Shown here: positions 12,501-23,887 of the stretch, in pieces | How positions within the stretch are numbered: position 1 is the stretch's first letter | Layout: each line of letters starts with the position of its first letter | Origin: Marasmius tenuissimus | Lineage: Eukaryota > Basidiomycota > Agaricomycetes > Agaricales > Marasmiaceae | Assembly: GCA_029532415.1 (NCBI GenBank) | Contig: JAQOTA010000054.1 | Location: 1,984,001 to 2,048,000 of the forward strand | Direction of reading: 5' to 3' | Length of the DNA stretch: 64,000 nt | Program-made: the position numbers and the translations under genes | The notes under the pieces: model-generated | Database searches by the model: none | What the model was told of the DNA's origin: nothing | What the model saw: only the letters and a program-made list of their open reading frames with translations

Positions 12501-12888
12501 GAGGATGGATCAGTCAAATTCCCCATGCTGATGAATTTTTGCGAGAGAGAAAGGGCCTACTTTCAACTTCAGTCTGCAGACAGTGCCACGCAATGCGTGA
12601 GTAGAGCAGTTTTCTCAGGTAGCAGGAAATTACATGCCTACGACATTCTCCGCAAGACAGCCTACGTCCTTTTTCTTTTTCTTGAGTTCGTGAGATTGCA
12701 TAGTGTTGAGCGATCCTGGGTACCTCTGTCGAGGTCGTGGTCAACGTCGCCTCTGGCAGATAACCAAACTGTGCCGATTCTGGGTACGAAATGTTTTCTT
12801 GCGCCCAGTGACGCTGCCTTTTGACAGGCCTTCCGTTTTCTTCATTTGGGGAAGTAGAAAAAAGGGAGTCTGAGCTCGCTGAAAGCAT
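9583..12888 (-). CDS. Zn2Cys6 fungal transcription factor (regulator 2 of a convergent pair)
   Basis: Paralogue of the regulator at 4562-7950, on the other strand. The start at 12888 gives MLSASSDSLFSTSPNEENG and the basic GRPVKRQRH. The zinc cluster is again split: KGRRLSCGECRR, a 13-nt exon encoding LKLK, CDRVFPCQ, then SCRKRGCSDICPEG. Shared blocks with regulator 1 include LYGG after LLQIKTSQE, ERSEAARVCEQARNNALWQY, the PRRLA-type middle domain around 11.4 kb, SLSLGRPPSICLAHVDIKPP, VLLQLHRRYFIQTM, and a tail ending SFMAWF against SWMAWF. These shared features, including microexon structure and C-terminus, indicate a duplicated gene rather than two unrelated zinc-cluster proteins. Its function is unknown. 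Exact exon edges between 10.0 and 12.4 kb are tentative. Confidence 0.82.
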
Positions 12889-14376
12889 GGAGAGAGGGAG
12901 AAAAGAGAGCTGAGCTAAAGATTGTTGGCAACCTGGCGCGAGCTAGTAAGGTTGAGAAGCCGATCCGACGTGACCTCCCGAACGCTAAAGCCAAACAGTC
13001 TTCTTCTGAATACATCTGATGATTGCACGGTCTACAAATCGGCGGTCCCTGCAAGTGATTTCTATGTGTCTCCAGTCCATCGTGGTTTGGAGCAAAGAGC
13101 AGGTGGGGACTTGTCGAGTAATTGACTTTCGGCAATCATACAAAGATATGTTCATTTTCCGGGTTCCTCACACTGTTTGTGCCCACATGTTTGGCAGCCG
13201 CACCTTGCCTTCATATTTTTTCGTCTCATGCAAAATATGCCAACTCAAAGTCTGTCTTAGTCTAGGACAATGGTAACTGGGTCTTCATACGCCTTCCTTC
13301 TTTGAGCTCGCGACTTGTGCACGGACTTAGGGAATGTGCATGATCATTATTAAGATCTCAAGATGTCCGAATCGGTACGTATGGCTGAAGTGTCGCTAGT
13401 GAGTACTATTGTGTTTGTCCCGGGCTCTCGAGGCGATATTCTTCTCATTAAGATCCCATTGGCTGTGGCCTATAATGACGCAAAATACGGACAATCCTGG
13501 ACCCGCGGCGGAGGTCGGATTCAAGTCCCCAAACAATCATTTAGTTGTGTTGTAAAAGTCTGCGCCAAGGTGTTTTGAAATAGACTTCCTACACTGGGGC
13601 ACTCTGTTCGCTCGCCCAAAAGTAGGTTTGTGCGAATATTCATGTCCAGCCCGGAAATGACACGGACTCCAGCGCAGGCAGTTCAAGTTCGCACCACGCT
13701 GAAACTTGAACGCCGTCACCAGTATTGGTTTACCCGACGATGGGGTCTCTGACCTCGTCCGGTACCAGGCTCTTTCAAGCCCTTTCAAGCCCAATCCATT
13801 ACTGCGTTGCAAGGCGATGAATTATGTGTGTAGAGACCGGGCATAGAAAAACTGCGTGCGACGTTAACTCAACAATAGCAGCCTCAGCCGTCTGATTGAC
13901 GGCGCGGCTTCCTTGCGAGCCCTGGTCTCAACTCAGGCCTGTTTTTCAAACTTAGACACGCTAGTGACAGCATCCCGCTTGTTTGCGGATCCTCAGCCCA
14001 AGGTTAACCAAAAGGACACGCGCGGGACACACCCCACACAAGCCGGGACCGTGGACTCTCTCAATCACTTAGCCAGCTTCGATACATATAAAACCATGAC
14101 CGGCCATCGGGGATACAGATAGTGCCACCAATATGTACTATTCTCGCAACCACAATTGCCCAAAGTTCCCCCGGGCGCGCATTGAAGGTCATCCAGAAAT
14201 CATCATCGCAGTCATCCATCGCAAGAGTACGACCACCACTGCCGACGAGTTATAGTCTCGCGGGTATATGTCTCGCACTCATTGCGAAGGAGACTTGCAG
14301 AGGATGATGTCCCAAAGACTTCAGAGCCGCGATGAAGGGGCTTTCGGCGCCGGAGAGACTACAAATTCGTTGAAAG
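12889..14376. other. Intergenic region upstream of regulator 2
   Basis: About 1.5 kb without a recognisable gene. The proximal part should hold the promoter of regulator 2. Around 13770-13793 there is a short direct repeat (ctttcaagcc twice). Several open frames of 60-90 codons occur on both strands, none with a conserved motif. Confidence 0.45.
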
Positions 14377-14898
14377 ATGACGGTGCGAGTCTTGGCGTCG
14401 CCAGTCCCTGTCCGAACCATTAGGGTAGAGCCGCCATCGCAACGGAGGATGTGGATGCATGTAGGAAGACAAAACAGACTCGGCGTGGGTATAGTGATGA
14501 GGTACGAGTTGCTCTTGAGGTGGCTAGCCAGTGCTTATAAGGTCCCCAAACTAGATTTCTTAAAGCGTCCGGTACAGGTTCTGTTCGAGATGCCCGCTTT
14601 GGTTGACGCATGGATGGTTCATGACCCTGAAAACGGCTCGTTATGCATTACCATCCGCAGAGGTTACTCAATATTGGTTCACGAACGAGGTAAGAATCTC
14701 TCGTGTAATGTAATAGACCAGTCCCGAAGGTTAAGAGGAGCTGCACATTGCTATATCGGAGAGTATGTACGAAGAAATCGTGGTCCGACACGGAGACAAC
14801 CGTACTTTTGGGAGACCTCTTCGATCGATTGCGATTCCACACCTAACGGCTATAATTTATCCAGTCACATCCCCGTTATCCACGACGGTCCCGACTGA
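14377..14898 (+). CDS. Hypothetical open frame, 173 codons
   Basis: An unbroken frame from MTVRVLASPVPVRTIRVEP to HIPVIHDGPD. I recognise no domain, signal peptide or membrane segment. It is rich in Arg and its N-terminus does not look like a typical fungal start context. It ends 66 bp before the convergent stop of the Bzz1-like gene. It may be a chance frame; it is listed because it is long for an unspliced non-coding stretch in this window. Confidence 0.2.
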   Translation: MTVRVLASPVPVRTIRVEPPSQRRMWMHVGRQNRLGVGIVMRYELLLRWLASAYKVPKLDFLKRPVQVLFEMPALVDAWMVHDPENGSLCITIRRGYSILVHERGKNLSCNVIDQSRRLRGAAHCYIGEYVRRNRGPTRRQPYFWETSSIDCDSTPNGYNLSSHIPVIHDGPD

Positions 14899-14964
14899 TG
14901 ATTTTGGTCGAGTCCGGCCAATTAACTTCTGATCATACGGCTACAACCTGTAAAACCTTAGCGA

Positions 14965-17900
14965 TCACGGCGAAGTCCCTGGTATGAAGTAACCTACATA
15001 GTTACTTGGGAATATGCCCTTATGGCCTTGAGAATTGAACCCTATGCCCGAAGGGATGAGTTAAGCAAGAAGACTGAATTCACAGCGGGGAACTCCTCAC
15101 CTTCCCACCACCCCTCACCGTAATTTTCGCCACCTGTCGGGCCGCTTGACAGCTCAATAAGTTCACCCTCCTCAAGGCCGATTTCGTCAGGGCCGTTGGC
15201 GACATATTGATAAATTGCCTTCACTGAATGAAAATAAACATCGACAAGGCGTATGGGTGCATGGGGGGAACATCGCACCATGTTTCCCAGATCCTTGTTC
15301 TTGAGTGGTCATTGTGCCTGCGGATTGGGCTCCTTCATGATTCAAATATGACGCAGGGACCAGTCCATCGGCGCCACGGCTATCAGCCACTTTGACCCAA
15401 CCAGAGCCATCGTCAGGTTCCAAAACATGGACTGTAGAACCATCTAAGAAACAGCGCGAGTCAGAATAGACCACGGGAAGAGGGCGACGCCACCTAACTG
15501 GTGACCGACAGCTCGAATTCTGAGGTCGCGACAAAGTCATAGATGATCATCGCTTTCGGGTAGGTGATCACCCTCTCGGATTCAGACGGATGTACGAAGG
15601 ACGAGGGTGTGGGAGCCTCCAGTTTTGGGGCTGTGATATATCAGCTTTGTGGCAAAGATCCCGCTGTGACCTGTCCTGACCTTCTCTGGAATTCGAACTC
15701 AGACGGCTCTGGTGGGACTTGGCAGATAATGTTGAGTCGGTTCGGCTGACGCCACCCGACTGTTGGCAGTCTGCCGGGACCTTGTGGGAGGGTCAAGTTA
15801 TAGTGATGGGCGATTGAATGTCTCTCACCTTGAGCTCGCATTTTGCATGCACGGAAAGGTTGCATGCTTTGCATGTCTTGCCTTGCTTGCTGAGACCCCA
15901 GATGGACGTCTGGAGAATGGAGATATTATGAGGTTTAGAGAAAATACCATCAAATAACTTACCTTGCAGTACCCGCATGTAGTAGGGATGGAAAATGACG
16001 AACTCTTGAAAGAGTGTGGTTGTTGTGCCCCCAGATCCCCTACACCGCTCATGTCATTATGTGAGAAAAGCACGAGAAGGGCAGCAGGACGGCACCTTCT
16101 ACCGCTTTCATGATAGTGTCAATCTCAGCATTGAGTAGGGTCTCTGATGTCTTGTATAGGGTGAACTGGTGACTAGTTTCGAGATAGTTCTGGAAGAGGT
16201 ATGTGGTTAGGGGAGGACAACAAACGACAATTTGATGAGGACAAACGTCGGTGATATCGTCAATGTTGCCTAGAGATTTGTCGGCCGTATATGCTGCGAC
16301 CAGTTTTTCTAGCTGGTCATGTTCCCTTCCTCGAAAAGGCAAAGCGTATCAGATCCCTTGCACGAGCACCCTAATCAAGGACGGGCACCTTTGCTATCAA
16401 TCAGCGGACCGAGCTCTTGAAGCTTGCCTTGACTGCGACGTAGCTTGTTCTGTAGAAACACTTTTGGTGCGGGTTCTGTGTTTACGGCGTCCTCGTGTCC
16501 CGGTGAGACTCGAGTGAAGAGGTCCGAGATACGAGGCTTACTGTGTCATAGAAATTGTGGCATGGTTCGAAACCCCAGTCGGAAGGCGCGCTGAACGATC
16601 GCACGTTGAAATCGATAAAAATAGCTTGGTCATTCGAGGGATCGACCTGGGCGAGAGCGTTTTCCAGCGCCGAGAGCCGTCCTTTAACGCCATCTAGATG
16701 GCCCATCTGCAAAGCCTGAGCATGCGAAAGAACCTTTGTGAAACGTGATACGAGACGTGCTTGCAAAACCTCTGAAACGACTTTGAGCACACGGGGCATG
16801 GACCGATCATTGTAGGTGCTCACGTAGGCGCTAATACAGCCTATTCAGTAAATTCCGCACGACCGCAAGACAAAAACGTACATTCTCGAGCTCCGGTATG
16901 TCTACATCAAAGTATTTGGACTTGGCGGCATTGGCGGAAGCAGTGGAGATAATATAGACACTGGGAGAAACGTTAACGTGAGTGGTCTTAAAACAGTTGC
17001 ACCTCACTTCTTGCTATTGAGCATTTCATTACGCTGCTGTTCGGCTTGACGAGTGGCCCTCTCGGCATGTCGGTCATCTTGGGCTCGGATCTAGAGACAG
17101 TTCAATCTCGGCTTCGTTGGAGATGCAGCAAGAACGGACTGACCTGTTTTTGTCTGCTTGCTTCAACTTCTGCACATTCTTCGTCGTACTGGAAGCGGTA
17201 AGAGGAGAGCCACTTTGCACCATGAATACCGGCTTACCTTCTGTTTGCTCTGTTGAGGGGTTTGAATGAGTTGAGGACCGGATGCCGTGAAGCCTTCGAT
17301 GACTCCTACCTTTGTGCGATCTCCGTAGACACGGTCCCTATCAGCGGTGAGCTTGTGAAAGAATTGCATCTCCTAGCGCAGCATAGTGAATCCCCCCCAT
17401 CATTATCTCAGTGGAATCACAGTATCTGACCTTCTTCTGTGCGTCTTCGTTCCTTCGCTCGACGGCTTTCAACACTTCAATCACTTGAGTAGTAAGAGCA
17501 TCGGCGATATCAACATGATCTTGAGATGTGTTCATGATGGAGTCTACCAATTCTCCATAAGCCGCATTCAACGTGCTGAGACCACTTTTAGTGAATGTAA
17601 GAAAAACGAGGAGTTCCGTCACGCACTTCTGCTTCAGTGAAGCTTCGCTCCATGCCTTCGTCGGGTCGGTCCCAAGAGCTAACCTCAATTCCAACTTGCT
17701 TTTCCTTTCCGCGGCTTTCTTTCCTAGAACTTGTAGCTTTGCTGCATAATCTCTCTCCAGGGCGACACGCTCTTTATAGACTTCCCGGACCTATATCTTC
17801 TGTCAGACTTGATGATAGCAAATGTCAAACGACCTGCCTCATTGATCAACTCGAGATGAGCTTCAAAATTCGCTGAGATCAATTCTACTTGGTCCTAGAG

Positions 17901-17985
17901 ATCCTGGATTAGGGTTGCATCAATTGACAAGTATCTACGACCCCACCGGAAGGCTTTGGCCATAAGTTTGGTTCGTTTGCGACAT
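14965..17985 (-). CDS. BZZ1: Bzz1-like F-BAR / C1 / tandem SH3 protein
   Basis: Membrane-bending adaptor that promotes Arp2/3-driven actin polymerisation at endocytic sites. The start at 17985 gives MSQTNQTYGQSLP. After an intron comes DQVELISANFEAHLELINEA, then VREVYKERVALERDYAAKL, typical of an FCH/F-BAR domain, which continues with GTDPTKAWSEASLKQK. Between about 16020 and 15800 lies a C1 zinc finger: HSFKSSSFSIPTTCGYCK, then GKTCKACNLSVHAKCELKV. Two SH3 domains end the protein: one around VHVLEPDDGSGWVKVADSRG and GLVPASYLN, the other around KAIYQYVANGPDEIGLEEGE. The last SH3 is completed by a final exon: WWEG splices to HKGIFPSNYVGYFIPGTSP, with the stop at 14965-14967, so the frame end near 15042 is only intron read-through. 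The domain order matches yeast Bzz1 and its fungal orthologues. Confidence 0.88.
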
Positions 17986-19536
17986 GACCTCGAGCTAGAG
18001 CACTACCAGCTGGGTTTGGGCTGTAGAGGGTGGAGAGAGGCGAAGCCAAGTCGCGTTCTAGTAACACCGCACACGACAATGTTTGATGGCTTTTTAAGGT
18101 TGCTGCGCGATGCCAGTGATGTCATTGTGATGATAAGATTAGATCTCACTGGCTGCAGGTCGCCGTACTGTGCGAACCAGGACCCACAAAAAACTGGAAT
18201 GAGTATCGATCTAGGTCGGACCATATAGCTGGCTAACTTTCCGGTAATTTTACACAACTCGCGATCGTGAACGGCGGATGATGATGGGTTGCCCACCCCC
18301 CATTCGGTTGGTACAGGAGTCAGTACCGCTCAGCGAACACCACCGAAGGCTGACTGACGCTCTGACGCAGGATTCGGACAACTGTAGTTTTTGGGCCTTC
18401 TATGAGTTATCGAGACAGACTCCTCAGGTCTCAGGGGGCTCAACGATTGAGGCAAGAAGTTCATTACAAGTTGCGTCCATCAGCTATTACAGACCACTTG
18501 AGTCTATCGAAAAGGTGGATGAGCTTCTAGAGTACTCTCGGCGCCTTACCGTAGATATGAGAGGAGTTTTTGCCTGTATAGGGAGTTAACTTGTGAACCG
18601 CTAGCCGCTAACAACCAGTCTTAGGGGACAGCTTGGACATGATCCTTTCGCGCTTTGGCTCCGCGGGTTAGGATCGAAATCGACTAGTTTGCGTATGAAA
18701 ATCCCTTTGCTACTGCCATCATAAGGCATCGTGCGATGAGTTGTCATGCAGGTAGTTCTAGAGACGGATCCCGCTGGATATCTCAGACTGCGTGTTCATG
18801 ATTAAGAGCGAATCAAAAGCGCTTTCTTCACGATACGTCGGATGCGGGCCGAGCCTTGAGGTTTGCTGTTCTAGAATTGATCACAATCTATGTGTGCCAG
18901 AGAGAAACTTACCTAGGCATTGAGGTGGCATGCTCGGGCCAGGGGCAAGTGGTAGTTTGCTGCCAACTGTAGAAAGTTTGTCGGGCCGGAGACCCAACAT
19001 TCGCAGACCATTTTTCTCACACTATTACTTTCTTTCTGGTTCTGCCATCATGGAGGAGTTGCTGCATTCCGACGCCTTCCGATAATACGCTGCAGGTTAC
19101 ACCTCGAACTAAGCTCCGCGGCATTTATCTTGCTTGCACGGCATGCCCAGTAGTCACTAGTCCAAGTCTGACCAAATTCGATTGGAAACGGGGCAACGAC
19201 GGTGGCACTCGAAGTCGGTTATCTTCTTATGCTTACGCCAGGATTTAATGGAACGCAGCGTACTCCTAGGCAAGAAAGGTAACTCGACTGCACTTCTATG
19301 GCAAATTTGCGCAGCATGGTTTCTTATTCGACGACCACCAGCCAACGCGTAAAGTACCCTATTCGCACCCTCGAAGCTGTGGAAGAACCTCGAACGAATT
19401 GCTCACATGGTCTCCTTTTCTCAGCATGTACCACTCTAGGTATAAAACGGTCGCGGAGGAGGATGAAGAATCATTGAGGTTCACTCTCTCACCAATCTCA
19501 CTAAGGCATCGTGCTCACTTCCATTCCTTCACAAAA
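17986..19536. other. Intergenic region, no gene recognised
   Basis: About 1.55 kb between the Bzz1-like start and the secreted beta-barrel protein, which point away from each other, so both promoters should lie here. One open frame of 103 codons (18278-18589, plus) has no recognisable feature. A TATA-like tataaaa occurs at 19440-19446, about 95 bp before the next start codon. Confidence 0.45.
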
Positions 19537-20132
19537 ATGATTCCCTTCCTCCCCACCCTCGTTTTCGTCTTCTTTGCTTCTCTCATGACCGCGTCTGCCG
19601 CACCTGTCGCGTCCTCATCTCATAACCTGGAGAAGAGACTCACGCATCACGGCCGGGTATGTATCCAACTCAAAAGCCTTGTTTGTGGTACTTCGTCGCT
19701 CACCTGTCGCCAGGGAACTTGGTTCAGACCCGGCATGGGTAATTGCGGTAAACGCAATACTGATAACGATCCCATCGTCGCGATTGGCAGGAACCTCTAC
19801 AATAGAAACGGAGGGGGCAACTGCGATCAAGTATGTTGTGCACCACGTCAGGCTTGCTATCACTCCAATCTCAATGCTGAATTACCTTCAACAGTGGGTG
19901 TCGATCACCGCTAACGGGAAGACAGCCTACGGGCTCACACGGGATAGTTGTCCGGAATGCAGTGACGATGATCTGGGTAGGTCACCGTTTTCATTTTCAT
20001 TGCCTTCATACCCGTCTGACGATCGGCAAATCTATAGACATGTCCCCGTCCCTCTTCAAGAGGTTCGATAACCTTGATGTTGGGGTACTCGATATCAAAT
20101 GGGAGTTCAAACCGAAGGGCTGGACTCCTTAG
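19537..20132 (+). CDS. Small secreted double-psi beta-barrel (RlpA/expansin-like) protein
   Basis: Secreted protein with a barwin/expansin-type double-psi beta-barrel, a fold seen in fungal expansin-like, loosenin-like and cerato-platanin-like proteins. The N-terminus MIPFLPTLVFVFFASLMTAS is a clear signal peptide, followed by a possible Kex2 site (LEKR). Introns are predicted at 19657-19713, after GGNCDQ, and inside the codon before DMSPSLFKRF. The mature domain reads GTWFRPGMGNCGKRNTDNDP, VAIGRNLYN, NCDQWVSITANGK, RDSCPECSDDDLDMSPSLF and ends VLDIKWEFKPKGWTP. There is no glycoside hydrolase catalytic domain, so a wall-loosening or protein-interaction role is inferred from the fold only. It lies beside two Kre9/Knh1-like wall-protein genes. 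Confidence 0.87.
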
Positions 20133-20624
20133 GGTCAGAGTTAGATCGTTCGAATCCTCCTCAGGGCTCGGAGCTCGGTACTCGATACGCTGAGGAATCA
20201 CTGTTCATACCCGCCCACCACGCCTGTCATTACATGTCTACAGCGGTTCGTCCCACATAAACTCCCATGTATACCTTCTATGCGTTTCAGATTTTTCAAT
20301 ATTATTGCTCTGGCTAGCACTGGGTCCTCCTTATCACCCTGGAATTGAGTACGGTCCCGAGGGTATGAGTGCTTCATATGTATGTTAAACGAGCCTGACG
20401 ATCACTGCTCCACTCCGCAAGTACATTCTCGAATGCAAATCGGATAGTATTTTTGTGGGATGGCTACTATTACAAAGATATGAGTATGGAGCACGTAAAT
20501 TGTCCAGAATGAAGCATGATACAATGGACCTCAGTTCCGAATGATCCATGAAAGTCCAGGGGCGAGAAATCCAATCCCCCTGTTCCAAAATCCACCAATG
20601 AAGAAAATGAAGTCATCGAGTTCA
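20133..20624. other. Convergent intergenic region
   Basis: About 490 bp between two converging stop codons. Nothing beyond presumed 3' untranslated sequence is visible. Confidence 0.5.
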
Positions 20625-21595
20625 TCAGAGGATGAACACAGAAAGAGCGAAGCTGAGAGCAATCAATGGGTACGATTGCTTGATGGTCAATTTCCCAGCA
20701 GCGTTGCCATTGGTTCCGGAGGACCCAGCTGATGTTCCGTCCGCCCCGGTAGCGCTTGATGTAGTGGAGCCGGTGGAGGTTTCGCTCGTCGCAGTCGTGA
20801 GCTGGGTTGTGGAGGCAGAATTGGTAGGCGCAGTATTGGTGGGGAGCGAACTCATTTGGGTGACAGACGTAGGGACTTCCGTGAGGGTACTAGGATTACC
20901 GGTTATTGTGGTGCCGGAAATGGGAATGGGGTCACTGATTGTCGTGGATGGTAGTGTGCCCACAGAGGTTGCGCTGGCGGTGGAACTAGCCGCAGTGTTA
21001 TTACCACTGTTGTTCGTACCGCTGCCTGGGTTGTTGATCGTAAACTTAGGGCTGGCGTTCCCGGAGTCTCCGAAGACTGGAAATAAGATATGATGAGAAC
21101 CAGGTATCATGGTGCGCAAGGCATGCAACTCACCAACGACGATGTAATCCTTCCGAGAAGGAACATCTGGAATGGTTATCGTAACCTCTCCATCTTTAAT
21201 CAAGAAGCCCTTCGCCAACGGTGGGTCTGAATCGAAGGTGTAATCGAAGGTGTTAGTCATCTTCAACTGCGCTGGATGAACGAGTGTACTCACTCAACTG
21301 CAAATGCTCATTGGGGTCACTGCCTTCAAGATGACCCAGAACGACCTGACCCGTCAGCGTATCGAGTGGCAAACCGGTAGGATCCCTGGAACATGCATAT
21401 GAGGACCACCTTCGAGAAGCAACGGTGGAGGAGACAGACGTACCATTTCACTGTCTGGGTTGTTCCAACTTCCCAAACTGTGTTGGCATCGGGGGAGATG
21501 ATTTTGGGATTGAAGACGATTCGTGGCACGAGAGGCGAAGCAATAGCAATGGAAGCATAGAGGAATAGAGTCGTGAGCGTGAGGAACATGATCAT
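20625..21595 (-). CDS. Kre9/Knh1-like Ser/Thr-rich GPI-anchored wall protein
   Basis: Secreted cell-wall protein of the Ser-Thr-rich GPI family with an N-terminal Kre9/Knh1-type Ig-like domain. The signal peptide is MFLTLTTLFLYASIAIASP. Domain blocks are IISPDANTVWEVGTTQTVKW, an intron, DPTGLPLDTLTGQVVLGHL, then, after a second intron, PLAKGFLIKDGEVTITIPDV and KDYIVV. A third intron leads to VFGDSGNASPKFTI. A linker of roughly 100 residues very rich in Ser and Thr follows, consistent with O-mannosylation. The C-terminus has a likely GPI omega region (GNAAGK) and a hydrophobic tail ending LIALSFALSVFIL. The start could be the first or second Met. One of four related genes in this window, with introns in matching places. 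Confidence 0.87.
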
Positions 21596-22161
21596 AACGA
21601 GCCTAAGGTCTTAGACTGGGACGGTGTTGTTGGTGGGAGGGAACAAAGCCGGTCGAGGGGCTCGTATGCCCAACTAGCATTTTATATCCTTGACCGTACG
21701 TCGGCCTGCGCATGCGCATGCCAATTCGAAGCGGTTAGACATCAGTCGACCCGTCATAGGACCACTTGCCGTGTGCATTTTGCTGGCAGATTGTATTCGC
21801 CACCAAGGCCAAACTACGCCGGATAGATAGCGAAAGATAGATTGCTCAATGTCGACTGCTCACACCTGGGAACTTTTCAACAGTCGGGAGAAGCGAATCA
21901 GAATTTTCTGATCATGTAATTGATTGAATGCGGCAGGGGCGGTATTTAAGCGACTGACAATCCACTCAACCTAAGTAGGTAGAATTAGAACAAGACAGTA
22001 GAATATTGAGAATACGAGTGATCGAAACAAGGTCCAAGGAGATACTTAGTGACAGGCACGCAAGAAGTCCATAAGCATTTCATTCGTGTGCATTAGTTCA
22101 TAATTGAGTCCATTTGTCAGTGTATAGTTCCTTCGTCAAGTACATCAAGCCAGAAACGGAT
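21596..22161. other. Intergenic region between two Kre9/Knh1-like genes
   Basis: About 565 bp; both neighbouring genes are on the minus strand, so this holds the promoter of the GPI-type gene. The alternating run gcgcatgcgcatgcc occurs near 21707-21721. No further gene is visible. Confidence 0.45.
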
Positions 22162-22713
22162 TCAGGATTTATGGTGTTTAATACTGAACGTCTGTCCAAA
22201 ATTTCCAGAGTCACCAAAGACTGAATGAGCTTAACGTCAGCTAATTTCAAAGGCTAACCAAGCGAATCTGTCGCTCACCGACAACCGAGTAATCGTCTCC
22301 GGTTGAGACGTTGGGCACCTTGACCTCTACGATCCCATCCCGAATGTCGAAACCGTCGGCAAGGTAGTGGTCTTGTTCGGGCAAAGTTAAGGGCCAGTCG
22401 CTTTCTGTGGGAACATACTGCTTACCCAGGAGTAGACGCCGGTTTTTGGCGAGGACGACAGCACCTCTCAGGTTCGTGATCTGTTTTGGGGGGTTAGAGA
22501 CGTCCCTGGTTTACGAAAACGAGTTAATATCATATACCCAACTCCGCGCAGATACCGAGCTCACCAAGTCACATTATAACGCTGGCCAGAGTACCAGACC
22601 ACTCCGCGGTGTGGATACGTGACTGGCGGGACGAACACATCTCTAGGAGCAAGCGGAGCCGATCCCACGAAGGTGACTGTGAGAAGGAGAACCATAGCGT
22701 GCAGGAAAGCCAT
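22162..22713 (-). CDS. Kre9/Knh1-like secreted protein, short form without GPI tail
   Basis: Short paralogue of the neighbouring GPI-type wall protein. The start at 22713 gives a signal peptide MAFLHAMVLLLTVTFVGS, then APLAPRDVFVPPVTYPHRG and VVWYSGQRYNVTW, after which an intron follows at the same place as in the paralogues. Later blocks include PEQDHYLADGFDIRDG, VEVKVPNVSTGDDYSVV and VFGDSGNFGQTFSIKHHKS before the stop at 22162-22164. It ends soon after the VFGDSGN block with no Ser/Thr-rich stalk and no hydrophobic C-terminus, so it is probably released rather than anchored. Its role is unknown; the fold resembles the N-terminal part of Kre9/Knh1, which act in beta-1,6-glucan formation in yeast. 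Confidence 0.83.
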
Positions 22714-23675
22714 TGCAAGTTCTCGAAGAGTCAGGTAGAAGATTCCGAAAGGCGAAGAAGAGAGGACCAGAACTCCTTGTCCATCGTTGAGCGAAGGACC
22801 GCACTTTTATAGTTCGATAATAGCGATTATAGCGGTTCGTGAACAACCCAGAACCGCAATGTGACCTCCCCAAACCTCGCATCCTCCCGATGACGCCCCT
22901 TTGCTCGGCTCAGAAATCCCTATCGCCACGTCTATTCCGCTGCGTTCGCCGACCTTGGACTTCATTTTTAGGTTGCGCACTGCCCAAGCATCTCTGCATT
23001 TGCGAGCCTCAAGTTAGAGTTCTTGAGGCTAAAGAAGGAATGGCGTGCTCAAGTATCGTATCTCCTCTTGTGCTGGGATAAGTAGCCTCCGGCTACCTAT
23101 CGCCATCGCAAAGATGAGATGAACCTGTACTTGAATCACTACTGTTCGCGATAAGGATGTATCGGCTGACCACGCAGAGAGAAGCTTCGTCCGTCATGAA
23201 CGCATCCAAGTGACGCCCCAATAAAGCGCGGCCTAGATGCCGCAAAACTAAGGCTCGATAATCCAATTGTTCCGGCACTTGCTTTTGCGAATCGCAGGCC
23301 AATGTTCATGTCCACAATATGCTTCTGGCGGCAAGATTCATGCATAGGTGGGGATGGCGCTGGCTTGCGTGAGAGGGAATGTCATTCGGACAAAAGGTAA
23401 GACAGCGCCAGAACAGATCGGGCCACCACGTGACCTGTGACCCCCACCGTAACGACTCACCGCTGATGGAGCATTTTCTCATCAGCAAAATACCCGAAAG
23501 GTTGAAACCTAGTTAGAACGGATTGGCGTCAGTAAAATACGCCGATCCAATAGTATTGAATTTCAAGCGTGTTGTACCTTGGTAGAAGTCCCGAAATGTG
23601 TTTACACAATTACGGGCGGCTATAAGAGTATCAGAACACGGCTAGAACACGGTTAAAACTTACCCAAAACTCGTT
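22714..23675. other. Intergenic region between the wall-protein gene and the copia element
   Basis: About 960 bp. The proximal part is the presumed promoter of the short Kre9/Knh1-like gene, with tataa-type sequence around 22805-22820. The distal part, next to the retroelement, contains repeated ttaaaac motifs. Open frames here show no conserved domain. Confidence 0.45.
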
Positions 23676-23680
23676 AAAAC

Positions 23681-23861
23681 TGCTAGAGTGATCCGCTGGA
23701 GAGCGAAGGTCAAAGACTGAAATTAACCGTAAGTAAAAGATACACATACCTGGAGAGCGAAGGTCAAAGACTAAAGTCTGACCTTCGCCTCCAGTCGCGA
23801 GTAATCTACGAGATTATGTAACACTACTTGGCTTCCTACTCTACGAGATTGTACTTCAACA
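23681..23861 (-). repeat. 3' LTR of the copia element (181 bp)
   Basis: On the minus strand this LTR lies downstream of the coding region. It contains a 23-bp direct repeat (23696-23718 and 23750-23772, beginning ctggagagcgaagg) and, from 23750 to 23794, an inverted repeat able to form a long hairpin. Confidence 0.95.
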
Positions 23862-23873
23862 CTCCCCCTCAAT
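23862..23873 (-). other. Polypurine tract of the copia element
   Basis: On the minus strand the bases just before the 3' LTR read attgagggggag, directly abutting the TG of the LTR. This is the expected position and composition of the primer for plus-strand DNA synthesis. Confidence 0.8.
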
Positions 23874-23887
23874 CGTGGTAGAGTAGA

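Noticed and set aside
15042..15281. The C-terminus of the Bzz1-like protein as read straight through to a stop near 15042.
   Set aside because: Read-through ends the second SH3 domain before its conserved ALYDY-to-SNYV fold is complete. Splicing to a last exon restores HKGIFPSNYV and a stop at 14965.
20632..21093. A plus-strand open frame of 153 codons rich in Val and Pro.
   Set aside because: It is the complement of the Ser/Thr-rich stalk of the GPI-type wall protein, whose codon pattern yields long opposite frames.
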